Positions 17,641-25,743 are shown, counted from the stretch's first letter. The stretch is DNA of 64,000 nt from Mycolicibacterium bacteremicum (GCF_943913955.1 NZ_CALUAE010000030.1:1-64000); one strand, 5' to 3'. Notes: generated from the sequence alone by a model not told the origin. A program made the numbers and translations.

Positions 17641-17785
17641 CGGATCGCCAGGGCGGCGCGGTGGGGCTTGTCGGTGCCGGCCTCAGCGGGTCGGCGGCGG
17701 GGTCTTCGGGGTTTGCGCTTGGCGCGTCGCATTGTGCTCTCTGTGTGGTCGGAAACTCCGTCACGATGACAGACGAACGGTACCG

Positions 17786-17815
17786 CCGGGAAGTTCCCGG
17801 ACAGCGAAATTTCGC
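17786..17815. promoter_or_regulatory. two adjacent palindromes upstream of sthA
   Basis: CCGGGAA-G-TTCCCGG (17786-17800) and the perfect 12-mer GCGAAATTTCGC (17804-17815) lie three bases apart in the 250-bp region between the CNNM operon and sthA. The first is 91 bases from the sthA ATG. Such paired palindromes look like binding sites for a dimeric regulator, which I cannot name. Confidence 0.5.
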
Positions 17816-17890
17816 CCGGCCGGAAATGTTCACACGGATTTTGCCGTCCACGGCGTGCGCGACCCGCGGCGCGGGCGTAGGACTGCACCC

Positions 17891-19306
17891 ATGGCATCCA
17901 CGCAGGACTACGACCTCGTCGTCATCGGCTCCGGACCGGGTGGCCAGAAGGCCGCCATCGCCGCGGCCAAGTTGGGCAGATCGGTGGCGGTGATCGAACG
18001 CGGACGCATGCTCGGCGGGGTCTGCGTGAACACCGGCACCATTCCGAGCAAGACCCTGCGCGAGGCCGTCGTCTATCTCACCGGGATGAACCAGCGCGAG
18101 CTCTACGGGGCCAGCTACCGGGTGAAGGAGAAGATCACCCCCGCCGACCTGCTGGCCCGCACCCAGCACGTCATCGGCAAGGAGATCGATGTGGTGCGGT
18201 CACAGCTGATGCGCAACCGGGTGGAGCTCTACGTCGGGCACGCCCGCTTCGTCGACGCGCACACCATCGATGTGCAGGATCCGGGCCGCGCCGAGCGCGT
18301 CACGGTGAGCGGCCGCAAATTCGTCATCGCCACCGGCACCAAACCGGCCCGGCCCGGCGGGGTGGACTTCGACGACCACCGGGTGCTCGATTCCGACGGC
18401 ATCCTCGACCTCAAGACCATCCCGACCTCGATGGTGGTGGTCGGTGCCGGCGTCATCGGGATCGAGTACGCCTCGATGTTCGCCGCGTTGGGTACCAAGG
18501 TGACCGTGGTCGAAAAGCGTGCCAACATGCTGGAGTTCTGCGATCCCGAGATCATCGAGTCGTTGAAGTTCCACCTGCGCGATCTGGCGGTGACGTTCCG
18601 CTTCGGCGAGGAGGTGACCGCCGTCGACGTCGGGGCGGCCGGGACCGTGACCACGCTGGCCAGCGGCAAGCAGATCCCGGCCGAGACGGTGATGTATTCC
18701 GCGGGCCGCCAGGGTCAGACCGCCGAACTGGACCTGTCCAACGCGGGCCTGGAGGCCGACGACCGCGGCCGGATCTTCGTCGATGACAACTACCAGACCA
18801 AGGTGGACCACATCTACGCCGTCGGCGATGTGATCGGCTTTCCCGCACTGGCCGCGACCTCCATGGATCAGGGCCGGCTGGCCGCCTATCACGCGTTCGG
18901 CGAACCGTGCCACGCGATGACCGAGTTGCAGCCGATCGGCATCTACTCCATTCCCGAGGTGTCCTATGTCGGGGCCACGGAGGTGGATCTGACCAAGGGC
19001 TCGGTGCCGTATGAGGTCGGGGTGTCGCGCTATCGCGAACTGGCCCGCGGCCAGATCGCCGGAGACTCCTACGGCATGCTCAAGCTGCTGGTCTCCACCG
19101 AGGATCTGCGGCTGCTCGGCGTACACATCTTCGGCACCAATGCCACCGAGATGGTGCACATCGGTCAGGCGGTGATGGGCTGTGGGGGCACCATCGAGTA
19201 CCTGGTCGACGCGGTGTTCAACTACCCGACCTTCTCCGAGGCCTACAAGGTCGCCGCCCTGGACGTGATGAACAAATTGCGCGCGCTCAGCCAATTCCGG
19301 AACTGA
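17891..19306 (+). CDS. sthA: soluble pyridine nucleotide transhydrogenase
   Basis: Transfers hydride between NADPH and NAD+ in the cytoplasm using FAD. The 471-residue protein has the N-terminal FAD motif GSGPGG (residues 12-17), the GGVCVNTGTIPSK segment, the NAD(P) motif GAGVIG near residue 180, the second FAD motif AVGDV, and a dimerisation domain from about 345. The second Cys of the disulfide-reductase motif is Thr (CVNTGT), as expected for a transhydrogenase rather than a lipoamide dehydrogenase or mercuric reductase. The ATG at 17891 matches the conserved N-terminus. Length is close to that of the M. tuberculosis protein. Confidence 0.94.
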   Translation: MASTQDYDLVVIGSGPGGQKAAIAAAKLGRSVAVIERGRMLGGVCVNTGTIPSKTLREAVVYLTGMNQRELYGASYRVKEKITPADLLARTQHVIGKEIDVVRSQLMRNRVELYVGHARFVDAHTIDVQDPGRAERVTVSGRKFVIATGTKPARPGGVDFDDHRVLDSDGILDLKTIPTSMVVVGAGVIGIEYASMFAALGTKVTVVEKRANMLEFCDPEIIESLKFHLRDLAVTFRFGEEVTAVDVGAAGTVTTLASGKQIPAETVMYSAGRQGQTAELDLSNAGLEADDRGRIFVDDNYQTKVDHIYAVGDVIGFPALAATSMDQGRLAAYHAFGEPCHAMTELQPIGIYSIPEVSYVGATEVDLTKGSVPYEVGVSRYRELARGQIAGDSYGMLKLLVSTEDLRLLGVHIFGTNATEMVHIGQAVMGCGGTIEYLVDAVFNYPTFSEAYKVAALDVMNKLRALSQFRN

Positions 19307-19407
19307 CGGGACTCAGCGCCGCCTGCGCGGTGTTGCACGGATGTCGGGGGTACCCATGGAGCGGTCCCGGCAACGTGCGAGACACTAGTGAACAGGAGGT
19401 GAACCTG

Positions 19408-20409
19408 ATGGCCGATTCCCAGGAGCAGCACTACCAGCCCGAGCAGAACGGGATGTACGAGCTGGAGTTCCCCGCACCGCAGCTGTCTGCCGTCGATGGC
19501 AGCGGACCGGTTCTGATCCATGCGCTGGAGGGATTCTCCGACGCCGGACATGCCATCCGGCTGGCCGCCGAGCACCTCAAGAACACCCTGGACACCGAAT
19601 TGGTCGCCTCCTTCGCGATCGATGAGCTGCTGGATTACCGGTCGCGGCGGCCCTTGATGACCTTCAAGACCGATCACTTCAGCGGCTACGACCAGCCCGA
19701 GCTGAACCTGTATGCCCTGCACGACAGCGTCGGGACGCCGTTCCTTCTGCTGGCAGGCCTGGAACCGGACCTGCGGTGGGAGCGGTTCGTCACCGCGGTG
19801 CGCCTGCTGGCCGAGCGGCTCGGCGTGCGGCAGACGATCGGGCTGGGCACCATCCCGATGGCCGTCCCGCACACCCGGCCGGTGACGCTGACCGCGCATT
19901 CGCCCAATTCGGAGTTGATCGCCGACCACACCCCGTGGGTCGGCGAGGTGCAGGTCCCGGCCAGCGTGTCGAGCCTGCTGGAGTTCCGGATGGGCCAGCA
20001 CGGCCACGACGCGCTCGGGTTCACCGTGCACGTGCCGCATTACCTGGCCCAGACCGCCTATCCCCCGGCCGCCGAGACACTGCTGGCCGAGGCCGCCCGC
20101 GCCGGTTCGCTGCAAATCCCGCTCGCCGCGCTCGGCGAGGCGGCGGTCGAGGTGCACACCAAGATCAACGAACAGGTCGAGGCGAGTGCCGAGGTCGCTC
20201 AAGTGGTGAGCGCGCTGGAGCGTCAGTACGATGCATTCGTTGCCGCGCAGGAGAATCGTTCGCTGCTGGCCCGCGATGAGGATCTGCCCAGCGGCGACGA
20301 GTTGGGAGCGGAGTTCGAGCGTTTCCTTGCCCAGCAGGATGCTCAGCAGGACGACAACAACAGGGGCGGCTTCCCCGACAGTTTCCCGGACGGAGACGAC
20401 CGGACCTGA
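19408..20409 (+). CDS. PAC2-family protein
   Basis: A 333-residue protein of the PAC2 family (position of Rv2714), related in fold to proteasome-assembly chaperones and to purine nucleoside phosphorylase-like proteins. The core covers about residues 15-255 (VLIHALEGFSDAGHAIRLAAEHL, IGLGTIPMAVPHTRP, GFTVHVPHYLAQ). A helical C-terminal region (SAEVAQVVSALERQYDAF) and an acidic tail follow. AGGAGG at 19394-19399 fixes the ATG at 19408. It is followed by a hydrolase gene 26 bases downstream, probably in one operon. Its role is unknown. Confidence 0.88.
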   Translation: MADSQEQHYQPEQNGMYELEFPAPQLSAVDGSGPVLIHALEGFSDAGHAIRLAAEHLKNTLDTELVASFAIDELLDYRSRRPLMTFKTDHFSGYDQPELNLYALHDSVGTPFLLLAGLEPDLRWERFVTAVRLLAERLGVRQTIGLGTIPMAVPHTRPVTLTAHSPNSELIADHTPWVGEVQVPASVSSLLEFRMGQHGHDALGFTVHVPHYLAQTAYPPAAETLLAEAARAGSLQIPLAALGEAAVEVHTKINEQVEASAEVAQVVSALERQYDAFVAAQENRSLLARDEDLPSGDELGAEFERFLAQQDAQQDDNNRGGFPDSFPDGDDRT

Positions 20410-20435
20410 GCCCGCTCCGGCGAGGAGTGGCGCAG

Positions 20436-21458
20436 ATGGCCGACCCGAAACCCGCTCTGCGCAGCGTGCGCACGGACACTCCGACCCTGCGGTTCCGCAC
20501 CATCCACGGGTATCGCCGCGCGTACCGGATCGCCGGGTCCGGGCCCGCGGTGCTGCTGATCCACGGCATCGGTGACAACTCGACGACCTGGCACACCGTG
20601 CAGACGATGCTGGCCCGCCGGTTCACCGTGATCGCCCCCGACCTGCTGGGCCACGGCCAGTCCGACAAGCCGCGTGCGGATTACTCGGTGGCCGCCTACG
20701 CCAACGGGATGCGTGATCTGCTCAGCGTGCTCGACGTCGACCGCGTGACGGTGGTCGGCCATTCCCTCGGCGGTGGGGTGGCCATGCAATTCGCTTATCA
20801 GTTCCCGCAATTGGTGGATCGGCTGGTGCTGGTCGGGGCCGGCGGGGTCACCAGGGACGTGAACATCGCGCTGCGGATCGCCGCGCTGCCCGGGGTCAGC
20901 GAGTCACTGGCCCTGTTGCGCCTTCCGTTGGTGCTGCCCGCTCTGCAGGCGCTCGGCCGGGCCGGCGGCGCGGTGTTCGGGTCCACGGGCGTGGGCCGCG
21001 ACCTGCCCGACATGTTGCGGGTGCTCGCGGATCTGCCCGAGCCGACGGCATCGTCGGCATTCGCCAGGACGCTGCGCGCGGTGGTGGACTGGCGGGGGCA
21101 GGTCGTCACCATGCTCGATCGATGTTATTTGACCGAATCGGTTCCGGTGCAATTGATCTGGGGCCGGCAGGATTCGGTGATACCGGTGGCGCACGCGCAC
21201 CTGGCGCATGCGGCGATGCCGGGGTCGGACCTGGAGATCTTCGAGCGGTCCGGGCATTTCCCGTTCCATGATGATCCCGATCGATTCGTCGAGATCATCG
21301 AACGGTTCGTCGACACCACGGTGCCCGCCGTTCACGACCAGGAATTGTTGCGTTCGCTGTTGCGCACCGGGATCAGTGAGCGCGCGATCACCGGTCCGCT
21401 GGACACCAGGGTGGCCGTTCTCGATGCGATGGGCGCCGACGAGCGCAGCGCCACCTGA
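20436..21458 (+). CDS. alpha/beta hydrolase
   Basis: A 340-residue alpha/beta hydrolase (position of Rv2715). Visible elements are the oxyanion motif HGIGD near residue 43, the nucleophile elbow GHSLGG near residue 111, the acid in WGRQDSVIP near residue 247, and the catalytic His in SGHFPFHDDP near 274. The N-terminus is cytoplasmic with no signal peptide. GAGGAG lies eight bases before the ATG at 20436, which is preferred over the overlapping GTG at 20427. It is probably an esterase or C-C hydrolase; the substrate is unknown. Confidence 0.9.
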   Translation: MADPKPALRSVRTDTPTLRFRTIHGYRRAYRIAGSGPAVLLIHGIGDNSTTWHTVQTMLARRFTVIAPDLLGHGQSDKPRADYSVAAYANGMRDLLSVLDVDRVTVVGHSLGGGVAMQFAYQFPQLVDRLVLVGAGGVTRDVNIALRIAALPGVSESLALLRLPLVLPALQALGRAGGAVFGSTGVGRDLPDMLRVLADLPEPTASSAFARTLRAVVDWRGQVVTMLDRCYLTESVPVQLIWGRQDSVIPVAHAHLAHAAMPGSDLEIFERSGHFPFHDDPDRFVEIIERFVDTTVPAVHDQELLRSLLRTGISERAITGPLDTRVAVLDAMGADERSAT

Positions 21459-21472
21459 CGCTGGTCCGAGAC

Positions 21473-21937
21473 TCAGCCGGAGGTGCCGACGCTGCGGTGT
21501 GCGCGCAGTGCCTCGATCTCGCGCTCAAAATCCTCGGCCGAGGAGAAAGACCGGTACACCGAGGCGAATCGCAGGTAGGCAACCTCGTCGAGATCGCGCA
21601 ACGGGCCCAGGATGGCCAATCCGACCTCATTGCTGGGGATTTCCGGGGAGCCCGCGGCCCGCACCGCGTCTTCCACCTGTTGGGCAAGCAGATTCAGCGC
21701 GTCATCGTCGACCTGGCGCCCCTGGCATGCGCGCCGCACACCCTTGATGACCTTCTCGCGGCTGAACGGTTCGGTGACGCCGCTGCGCTTGACGACGGCC
21801 AGCACCGCGGTCTCCACGGTGGTGAAACGCCGCCCGCACTCCGGGCAGGACCGCCGGCGGCGGATGGCCTGGCCCTCATCGGTTTCGCGGGAATCGACGA
21901 CACGCGAATCCGGATGACGACAGAACGGACAGTGCAT
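21473..21937 (-). CDS. nrdR: transcriptional repressor NrdR
   Basis: Represses ribonucleotide reductase genes when dATP is abundant. The 154-residue protein has the N-terminal zinc ribbon (CPFC near residue 3 and CPECGRRF near 31) and an ATP-cone domain (about residues 46-136, VVKRSGVTEPFSREKVIKG). Length equals the usual family length. AAGGAG lies upstream of the ATG at 21937. It lies downstream of chiZ on the same strand with 100 bases between. Confidence 0.96.
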   Translation of the reverse strand: MHCPFCRHPDSRVVDSRETDEGQAIRRRRSCPECGRRFTTVETAVLAVVKRSGVTEPFSREKVIKGVRRACQGRQVDDDALNLLAQQVEDAVRAAGSPEIPSNEVGLAILGPLRDLDEVAYLRFASVYRSFSSAEDFEREIEALRAHRSVGTSG

Positions 21938-22037
21938 CACCGCTCCTTCGCCACACCACAGGTGCACCAGATTTGACGCTTCCGAGCGTACCTGGATGCT
22001 GCGGGTGCGGTGCGACCCCGTGCCGATGTGCACGGTG

Positions 22038-22577
22038 TCAGCCGATGGGCGCGATCAACGTCTGCCCGACACGTACCGCGCCGGAGTCGAGCTTGTTCAA
22101 TTCCCGGATGCGTTCGACGACCGACTCGGCGGGGACATCCGGGGCGACCCGGGCGGCGATGCTCTGCAACGTCTCACCGGTCTGCACCTCGACGACGGAC
22201 AGCCGGGTGGGCATCTGCACCGACTGCTCGGTGCCGGCCCCGCCGACCTGGGCGACGAGCCCGAGCCACAGCGTGAAGGCGCCGGCCAACAGGGCCAGCA
22301 GCACCGTGGCGACCGGGGTGATCGGGCGGCGCCGGTGCGATGCCCGCGACATCAGGACGCCGGTGCCACGATGACCCAGCGGGGCGCCGCCGGGCCGACG
22401 GTTCTGCGGACGGCGCCGCCGCACCACGACGTCCCGCGGCAGCGGCCACACCTCGGCGGCCGAGGAGGGCCTGCGCTGCACTTCGCGACGATGCACGGTG
22501 GCCGGTTCCCGGATGTCGCGGATGTCGGGGATATCCCGGCCGTCCCGGATGTCACTGCGCGCTTCGAGAATCGTCAT
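22038..22577 (-). CDS. chiZ: LysM-domain cell-wall protein ChiZ
   Basis: A 179-residue membrane protein with an Arg-rich cytoplasmic N-terminus (about 95 residues), one membrane helix (about 88-110, PVATVLLALLAGAFTLWLGL) and an exported LysM domain at the C-terminus (about 127-175, VVEVQTGETLQSIAARV through VGQTLIAPIG). The M. tuberculosis orthologue Rv2719c is SOS-induced, binds the divisome and slows division. AGGAGG precedes the ATG, and two SOS boxes lie 48-83 bases upstream. It is separated from lexA here by several genes, whereas they are neighbours in M. tuberculosis. Confidence 0.9.
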   Translation of the reverse strand: MTILEARSDIRDGRDIPDIRDIREPATVHRREVQRRPSSAAEVWPLPRDVVVRRRRPQNRRPGGAPLGHRGTGVLMSRASHRRRPITPVATVLLALLAGAFTLWLGLVAQVGGAGTEQSVQMPTRLSVVEVQTGETLQSIAARVAPDVPAESVVERIRELNKLDSGAVRVGQTLIAPIG

Positions 22578-22624
22578 GGCCCTGCCTCCTCGTGGTGGTG
22601 TTCGCTTCTATGTTCGAACGATAG

Positions 22625-22640
22625 TCGATCAGGTGTTCGA
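22625..22640 (-). promoter_or_regulatory. LexA (SOS) box upstream of chiZ, proximal
   Basis: Read on the minus strand, TCGAACACCTGATCGA matches the mycobacterial SOS box TCGAAC-N4-GTTCGA at 11 of 12 positions. It lies 48 bases before the chiZ ATG, overlapping the likely promoter. Confidence 0.8.
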
Positions 22641-22644
22641 TTAA

Positions 22645-22660
22645 TAGAACACGTGATCGA
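22645..22660 (-). promoter_or_regulatory. LexA (SOS) box upstream of chiZ, distal
   Basis: TAGAACACGTGATCGA matches the SOS consensus at 10 of 12 positions. It lies five bases beyond the proximal box, so the two centres are about 20 bases (two helical turns) apart on the same face of the DNA. Confidence 0.55.
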
Positions 22661-22705
22661 ACTGTTAGCGAACGATAGCGGCGACCACCGACAAGTCCGG
22701 TCGGC

Positions 22706-23335
22706 TCAACCGGCGGCGCCGGCCAACAGCCCGGTGGAGGCGAACTTCAGACCACGGCGCAGTTCGTCCAGGCTGATCGGGTCGTCACTCTCGATGTAGC
22801 GCAAGGTGGTCGCTACTGCCATGTTGTAGAACAACCAGGCCAGCGCCCGCGGGTTGAGGTCGGCGCGGTACCGGTCGCGGTAGTGGCCCATGTGCAGCGT
22901 GGCCATCGCCAGCAGCGTGGCGTTCAGCCCGGAGATGTTGTCGAAGGTGCGCACATGGTCGGGCCGTTCGGCCAGATAGCGAATCAGCCGGCGGTTGGCG
23001 ATCGTGAAGTCGATCAGGATGTCGATGGAGGACTCCATGGCCGTCTCCGGCTCGGCCATGGTCACCGCGGCCAGCATGTCCTCGATCGCCGGAGCCTGCT
23101 CGGCGGCCAGCTTCTCGATGGCCGCGTCGATGATCTCCTCCTTGTTGGCGAAGTACTGGTAGATCGACCCCTTGCTGATGCCGGCTCGCTCGGCAATGGC
23201 GTTGGTGGTCAGCCGCTCGGGATCGGTGCGGCGCAGCAGAACGGCGGCAGTGTCCACTATTTTTGCGACCATCTCCCTGGATCGCTCTTGTTTGGGTGAC
23301 TTTCGGCGTGTTGAACTGGGTTTTTCGAAGCTCAA
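22706..23335 (-). CDS. TetR-family transcriptional regulator
   Basis: A 209-residue TetR repressor. The DNA-binding domain is at residues 15-65 (TNAIAERAGISKGSIYQYFANKEEIIDAA), followed by an all-helical ligand and dimer domain. The start is TTG at 23335, supported by AGGAGG five bases upstream; internal ATGs would remove part of the DNA-binding domain. It is divergent from the DUF2236 gene, which it probably controls through the palindrome at 23378-23398. It is not part of the Rv2693c-Rv2748c backbone. Confidence 0.9.
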   Translation of the reverse strand: MSFEKPSSTRRKSPKQERSREMVAKIVDTAAVLLRRTDPERLTTNAIAERAGISKGSIYQYFANKEEIIDAAIEKLAAEQAPAIEDMLAAVTMAEPETAMESSIDILIDFTIANRRLIRYLAERPDHVRTFDNISGLNATLLAMATLHMGHYRDRYRADLNPRALAWLFYNMAVATTLRYIESDDPISLDELRRGLKFASTGLLAGAAG

Positions 23336-23377
23336 CCGAGCCTCCTAACGCGACTTGAATGCGACCTTTTGGTCATA

Positions 23378-23398
23378 TTAGCGTCGGCGCACCGCTAA
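23378..23398. promoter_or_regulatory. candidate operator of the TetR/DUF2236 pair
   Basis: TTAGCG and CGCTAA form a 6-bp inverted repeat around nine bases, in the middle of the 83-bp region between the two divergent genes. A shorter repeat, GACC-TTTT-GGTC, lies just left of it. The position suits a divergent TetR operator; the assignment is inferred. Confidence 0.4.
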
Positions 23399-23418
23399 CC
23401 GAGGAGGTGTCGGCAGCC

Positions 23419-24378
23419 ATGACTGCGACCACGGACCGACCAGTTCCAGATATCGACGAACCCGGCGCACCGGAGTTGGTGCCGCTGGATTCACTGACCG
23501 CCGAGCACACCGGGCGATGGACCTTCCTCATCGTCGACGGGGCGGCATTCATGATGCAGGCGATGGAGCCCGTGATCGCCGAGATCACCGGTCGCTACTC
23601 GGCGGCGTTCCACGGTGACCCGGGCGGCCGCGCCATCCGGTCCATCGATTCGGTGTTGCGCTGGACCTATGGCGGCACCGAGGCGGTGGCCGAGGGCAAC
23701 CGGGTGCGCGCCATGCACCAGCCGATCACCATGCAGAGTGCGGCCACCGGCAAGCAGATCAGCGCGCTCAATCCGCAGTCGTATCAATGGGTGATCGCGA
23801 CCGGGTACATCGTCACCGCCCGGGGCGGCCGACTGCTGATCGGCCGGGAGTTCACCGAGGACGAGAAGGTCGAACTGCTGCGCGACAACCGCAGACTTGC
23901 CCGGTTGTTGCACGTACCGATGCGCGACTACCCGCAGACGCCGGCCGAGATGGACGCCTACTTCGAATCCTGGGTCGACCGACTGGAGGCGACACCGCAG
24001 GCACTGCAGCTGATCGACGAGATGAAGACCGGCAAGGTCGATCTGCCGCCCTCGGTACCCAGACTGCTGCATGCGCCGGCTCGCCGGCTGCTGCGCCCGG
24101 GCTTGCGGTTGAACTATCTGTCGGTCGTCGGCCTGCTCGACCCCCGACTGCGCCGCACGCTCGGCGTCACCTGGAGCGCAGCCGAGGAACGGCAGCTGCA
24201 ACGCATCTATGCGGTGATCCGCACCGCCTACCGGGTGCTGCCGGACCGGCTCACCTACTTCCCGCTGGCCTATCACGCGCGCAAACATCACGAGTGCCTG
24301 CAGAAGATGACGCAGCGCCAGCAGAAGTCGTTCGCCTACCGCCTTCCGGGCCGGCCCACTTCGATTGCGCACAATTAA
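23419..24378 (+). CDS. DUF2236 (MpaB/Lcp-like) protein
   Basis: A 319-residue protein of the DUF2236 family, which includes the latex-clearing oxygenase and MpaB-type proteins, some of them heme b enzymes. The N-terminal GAAFMMQAMEPVIAEI, the RVRAMHQPI segment (His near residue 99) and VIATGYI near 127 are typical family regions. The ATG at 23419 follows AGGAGG, although with 11 bases of spacing; a GTG four codons earlier is possible. It is divergent from a TetR gene, and its stop lies within the ohrR operator. Enzyme activity is not established. Confidence 0.85.
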   Translation: MTATTDRPVPDIDEPGAPELVPLDSLTAEHTGRWTFLIVDGAAFMMQAMEPVIAEITGRYSAAFHGDPGGRAIRSIDSVLRWTYGGTEAVAEGNRVRAMHQPITMQSAATGKQISALNPQSYQWVIATGYIVTARGGRLLIGREFTEDEKVELLRDNRRLARLLHVPMRDYPQTPAEMDAYFESWVDRLEATPQALQLIDEMKTGKVDLPPSVPRLLHAPARRLLRPGLRLNYLSVVGLLDPRLRRTLGVTWSAAEERQLQRIYAVIRTAYRVLPDRLTYFPLAYHARKHHECLQKMTQRQQKSFAYRLPGRPTSIAHN

Positions 24379-24384
24379 ATTGTG
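24370..24384. promoter_or_regulatory. OhrR operator palindrome at ohrR start
   Basis: CACAATT-A-AATTGTG is a perfect 15-bp palindrome that includes the TAA stop of the DUF2236 gene and the GTG start of ohrR. It closely resembles the known OhrR operator core (ACAATT-A-AATTGT). Binding would block expression of ohrR-ohr at the start codon itself. Confidence 0.75.
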
Positions 24385-24855
24385 AACTACCGTCGAGTCG
24401 TGCATGCGGGCCGACTCGACGACCAACTGTGTTTCGCGCTGTATTCGGCGTCACGGATGGTCACCGCGGCCTACCGCCCACTGCTCGACGAACTGGGCAT
24501 CACCTATCCGCAGTACCTCGTGCTACTGGTGCTCTGGGAGGAACAGCAGTGCTCGATCGGCCACCTCGGTGACCGGCTACACCTCGATTCCGGCACGTTG
24601 TCCCCGCTGCTGAAGCGTCTGGAAGCGGCCGGACTCGTGGTGCGTCGCCGCGCCGCCGACGACGAGCGCCGGGTCGAGGTGAACCTGACGCCCGCCGGGC
24701 AGGCACAGGAGGAACGGGCCGCCTGCATACCCGAACGCCTGCTGGCCGCCACGGATGCATCGGCCGACGACATCGCGGCTCTGCGCGATGTGCTGCGCGG
24801 GTTGGTCGATCAACTCGGTGCGCCACAGCGACAACCCAAGGAAGGACTTCCATGA
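24382..24855 (+). CDS. ohrR: organic hydroperoxide-sensing repressor OhrR
   Basis: A 157-residue MarR-family repressor that senses organic peroxides by oxidation of one N-terminal cysteine. The sensing Cys is in DDQLCFALYSASR near residue 17, and the Tyr pair that hydrogen-bonds it is present (ALYSASR and AAYRPLLDELGITYPQY). The winged helix is at about 52-105 (LGDRLHLDSGTLSPLLKRLE). The start is a GTG within the operator palindrome; no ribosome site is visible, so a leaderless mRNA is likely. It overlaps ohr by four bases (ATGA). Confidence 0.93.
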   Translation: MNYRRVVHAGRLDDQLCFALYSASRMVTAAYRPLLDELGITYPQYLVLLVLWEEQQCSIGHLGDRLHLDSGTLSPLLKRLEAAGLVVRRRAADDERRVEVNLTPAGQAQEERAACIPERLLAATDASADDIAALRDVLRGLVDQLGAPQRQPKEGLP

Positions 24856-25274
24856 AGACGCTCTATACCGCCGAGGCGCTCGCCACCGGCGAGGGACGCG
24901 ACGGGCACGGCCGCACCTCCGACGGCAAGGTCGATGTCGCCCTTGCCATCCCGAAGGAGATGGGCGGGTCGGGTGCGGGCACCAATCCCGAACAGCTGTT
25001 CGCGGTCGGCTACGCGGCATGCTTCCACTCCGCGCTGCGACTGGTCGGCCGCGAACGCAAGGCCGATGTCGACGATTCCGCGGTGGGCGCCAAGGTGGTA
25101 CTCGGCTCCGCCGAGGACGGCACCTTCGGCCTGGCCGTCGAGCTGGAGATCGTGCTGCCCAACGTCGACCCCGACACCGCCCGGGAGCTGGCCGAGGCCG
25201 CCCACCGGGTCTGCCCGTACTCCAATGCCACCCGCGGCAACATCGAGGTGACCCTGACGGTGACCGATGAGTGA
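24852..25274 (+). CDS. ohr: organic hydroperoxide resistance protein Ohr
   Basis: A 140-residue OsmC/Ohr-family thiol peroxidase that reduces organic hydroperoxides in the cytoplasm. The two catalytic cysteines are in YAACFHSAL near residue 57 and CPYSNATRGN near residue 120, with the conserved NPEQLFAVGYAAC context; the Arg and Glu of the active site are in the N-terminal and central regions. Length is the family norm. It is translated in coupling with ohrR and overlaps the DoxX gene by eight bases. Confidence 0.95.
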   Translation: MKTLYTAEALATGEGRDGHGRTSDGKVDVALAIPKEMGGSGAGTNPEQLFAVGYAACFHSALRLVGRERKADVDDSAVGAKVVLGSAEDGTFGLAVELEIVLPNVDPDTARELAEAAHRVCPYSNATRGNIEVTLTVTDE

Positions 25275-25306
25275 GCGACCGACGAGTGAGCGACCGATGA
25301 GTGAGC
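25266..25306 (+). repeat. 15-bp tandem repeat at ohr/DoxX junction
   Basis: GAYGAGTGAGCGACC occurs 2.7 times in direct tandem, covering the ohr stop codon and the beginning of the DoxX gene. It encodes a repeated SERP peptide in DoxX. Slippage here would change the distance between the two start codons. Confidence 0.85.
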
Positions 25307-25713
25307 TCCCTGCCCCACCCCCCACGACGCGTCCCCGCACCATCGCCCGGCTGGCGTTGGCCGGGGCCATGATCTTCGCCGGTTTCAGCCATCTGTTCTG
25401 GGCCCGCGAGGAGTTCCGGGCCCAGGTGCCCAGCTGGGTGCCGATGGACGCCGACGGGGTCGTGATGGCCTCGGGCGGGGTCGAGATCACCCTCGGCGTC
25501 GGACTGGCGCTGCTGCGCCGCGACCGCGTGCTGGTGGGCCGGCTGCTCGCCGCGTTCTTCGTGCTGATCTTCCCCGGCAACCTGGCCCAGTACCTCAACC
25601 ACGCCGACGGGTTCGGGCTCGACACCGACACCAAGCGGCTGGTGCGCCTGTTCTTCCAGCCGGTGCTCATCGCCTGGGCGTTGTGGTCCACCGGGATACC
25701 GCGCCGCCGCTGA
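25267..25713 (+). CDS. DoxX-family membrane protein
   Basis: A 148-residue four-helix membrane protein of the DoxX group. Membrane segments lie near residues 25-42 (IARLALAGAMIFAGF), 66-83, 90-110 and 126-142, with the conserved FAGFSHLFWAREEF and QVPSWVP motifs. The ATG at 25267 overlaps ohr; an ATG at 25297, after the tandem repeat, is an equally likely start. Its place behind ohr suggests a role in membrane redox protection, as DoxX proteins are linked to thiol stress in M. tuberculosis, but this is inference. Confidence 0.82.
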   Translation: MSERPTSERPMSELPAPPPTTRPRTIARLALAGAMIFAGFSHLFWAREEFRAQVPSWVPMDADGVVMASGGVEITLGVGLALLRRDRVLVGRLLAAFFVLIFPGNLAQYLNHADGFGLDTDTKRLVRLFFQPVLIAWALWSTGIPRRR

Positions 25714-25727
25714 GCCGCGACACACCC

Positions 25728-25743
25728 TCGAACACATGTTTGA
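25728..25743 (+). promoter_or_regulatory. LexA (SOS) box of lexA
   Basis: TCGAACACATGTTTGA matches the mycobacterial SOS consensus at 11 of 12 positions. It overlaps the -35 hexamer of the lexA promoter, the expected position for autorepression. Confidence 0.85.

Noticed and set aside
17588..17890. An N-terminal extension of sthA
   Set aside because: The extension of about 100 residues is not conserved and runs through the palindromic control region; family length is reached from the ATG at 17891.
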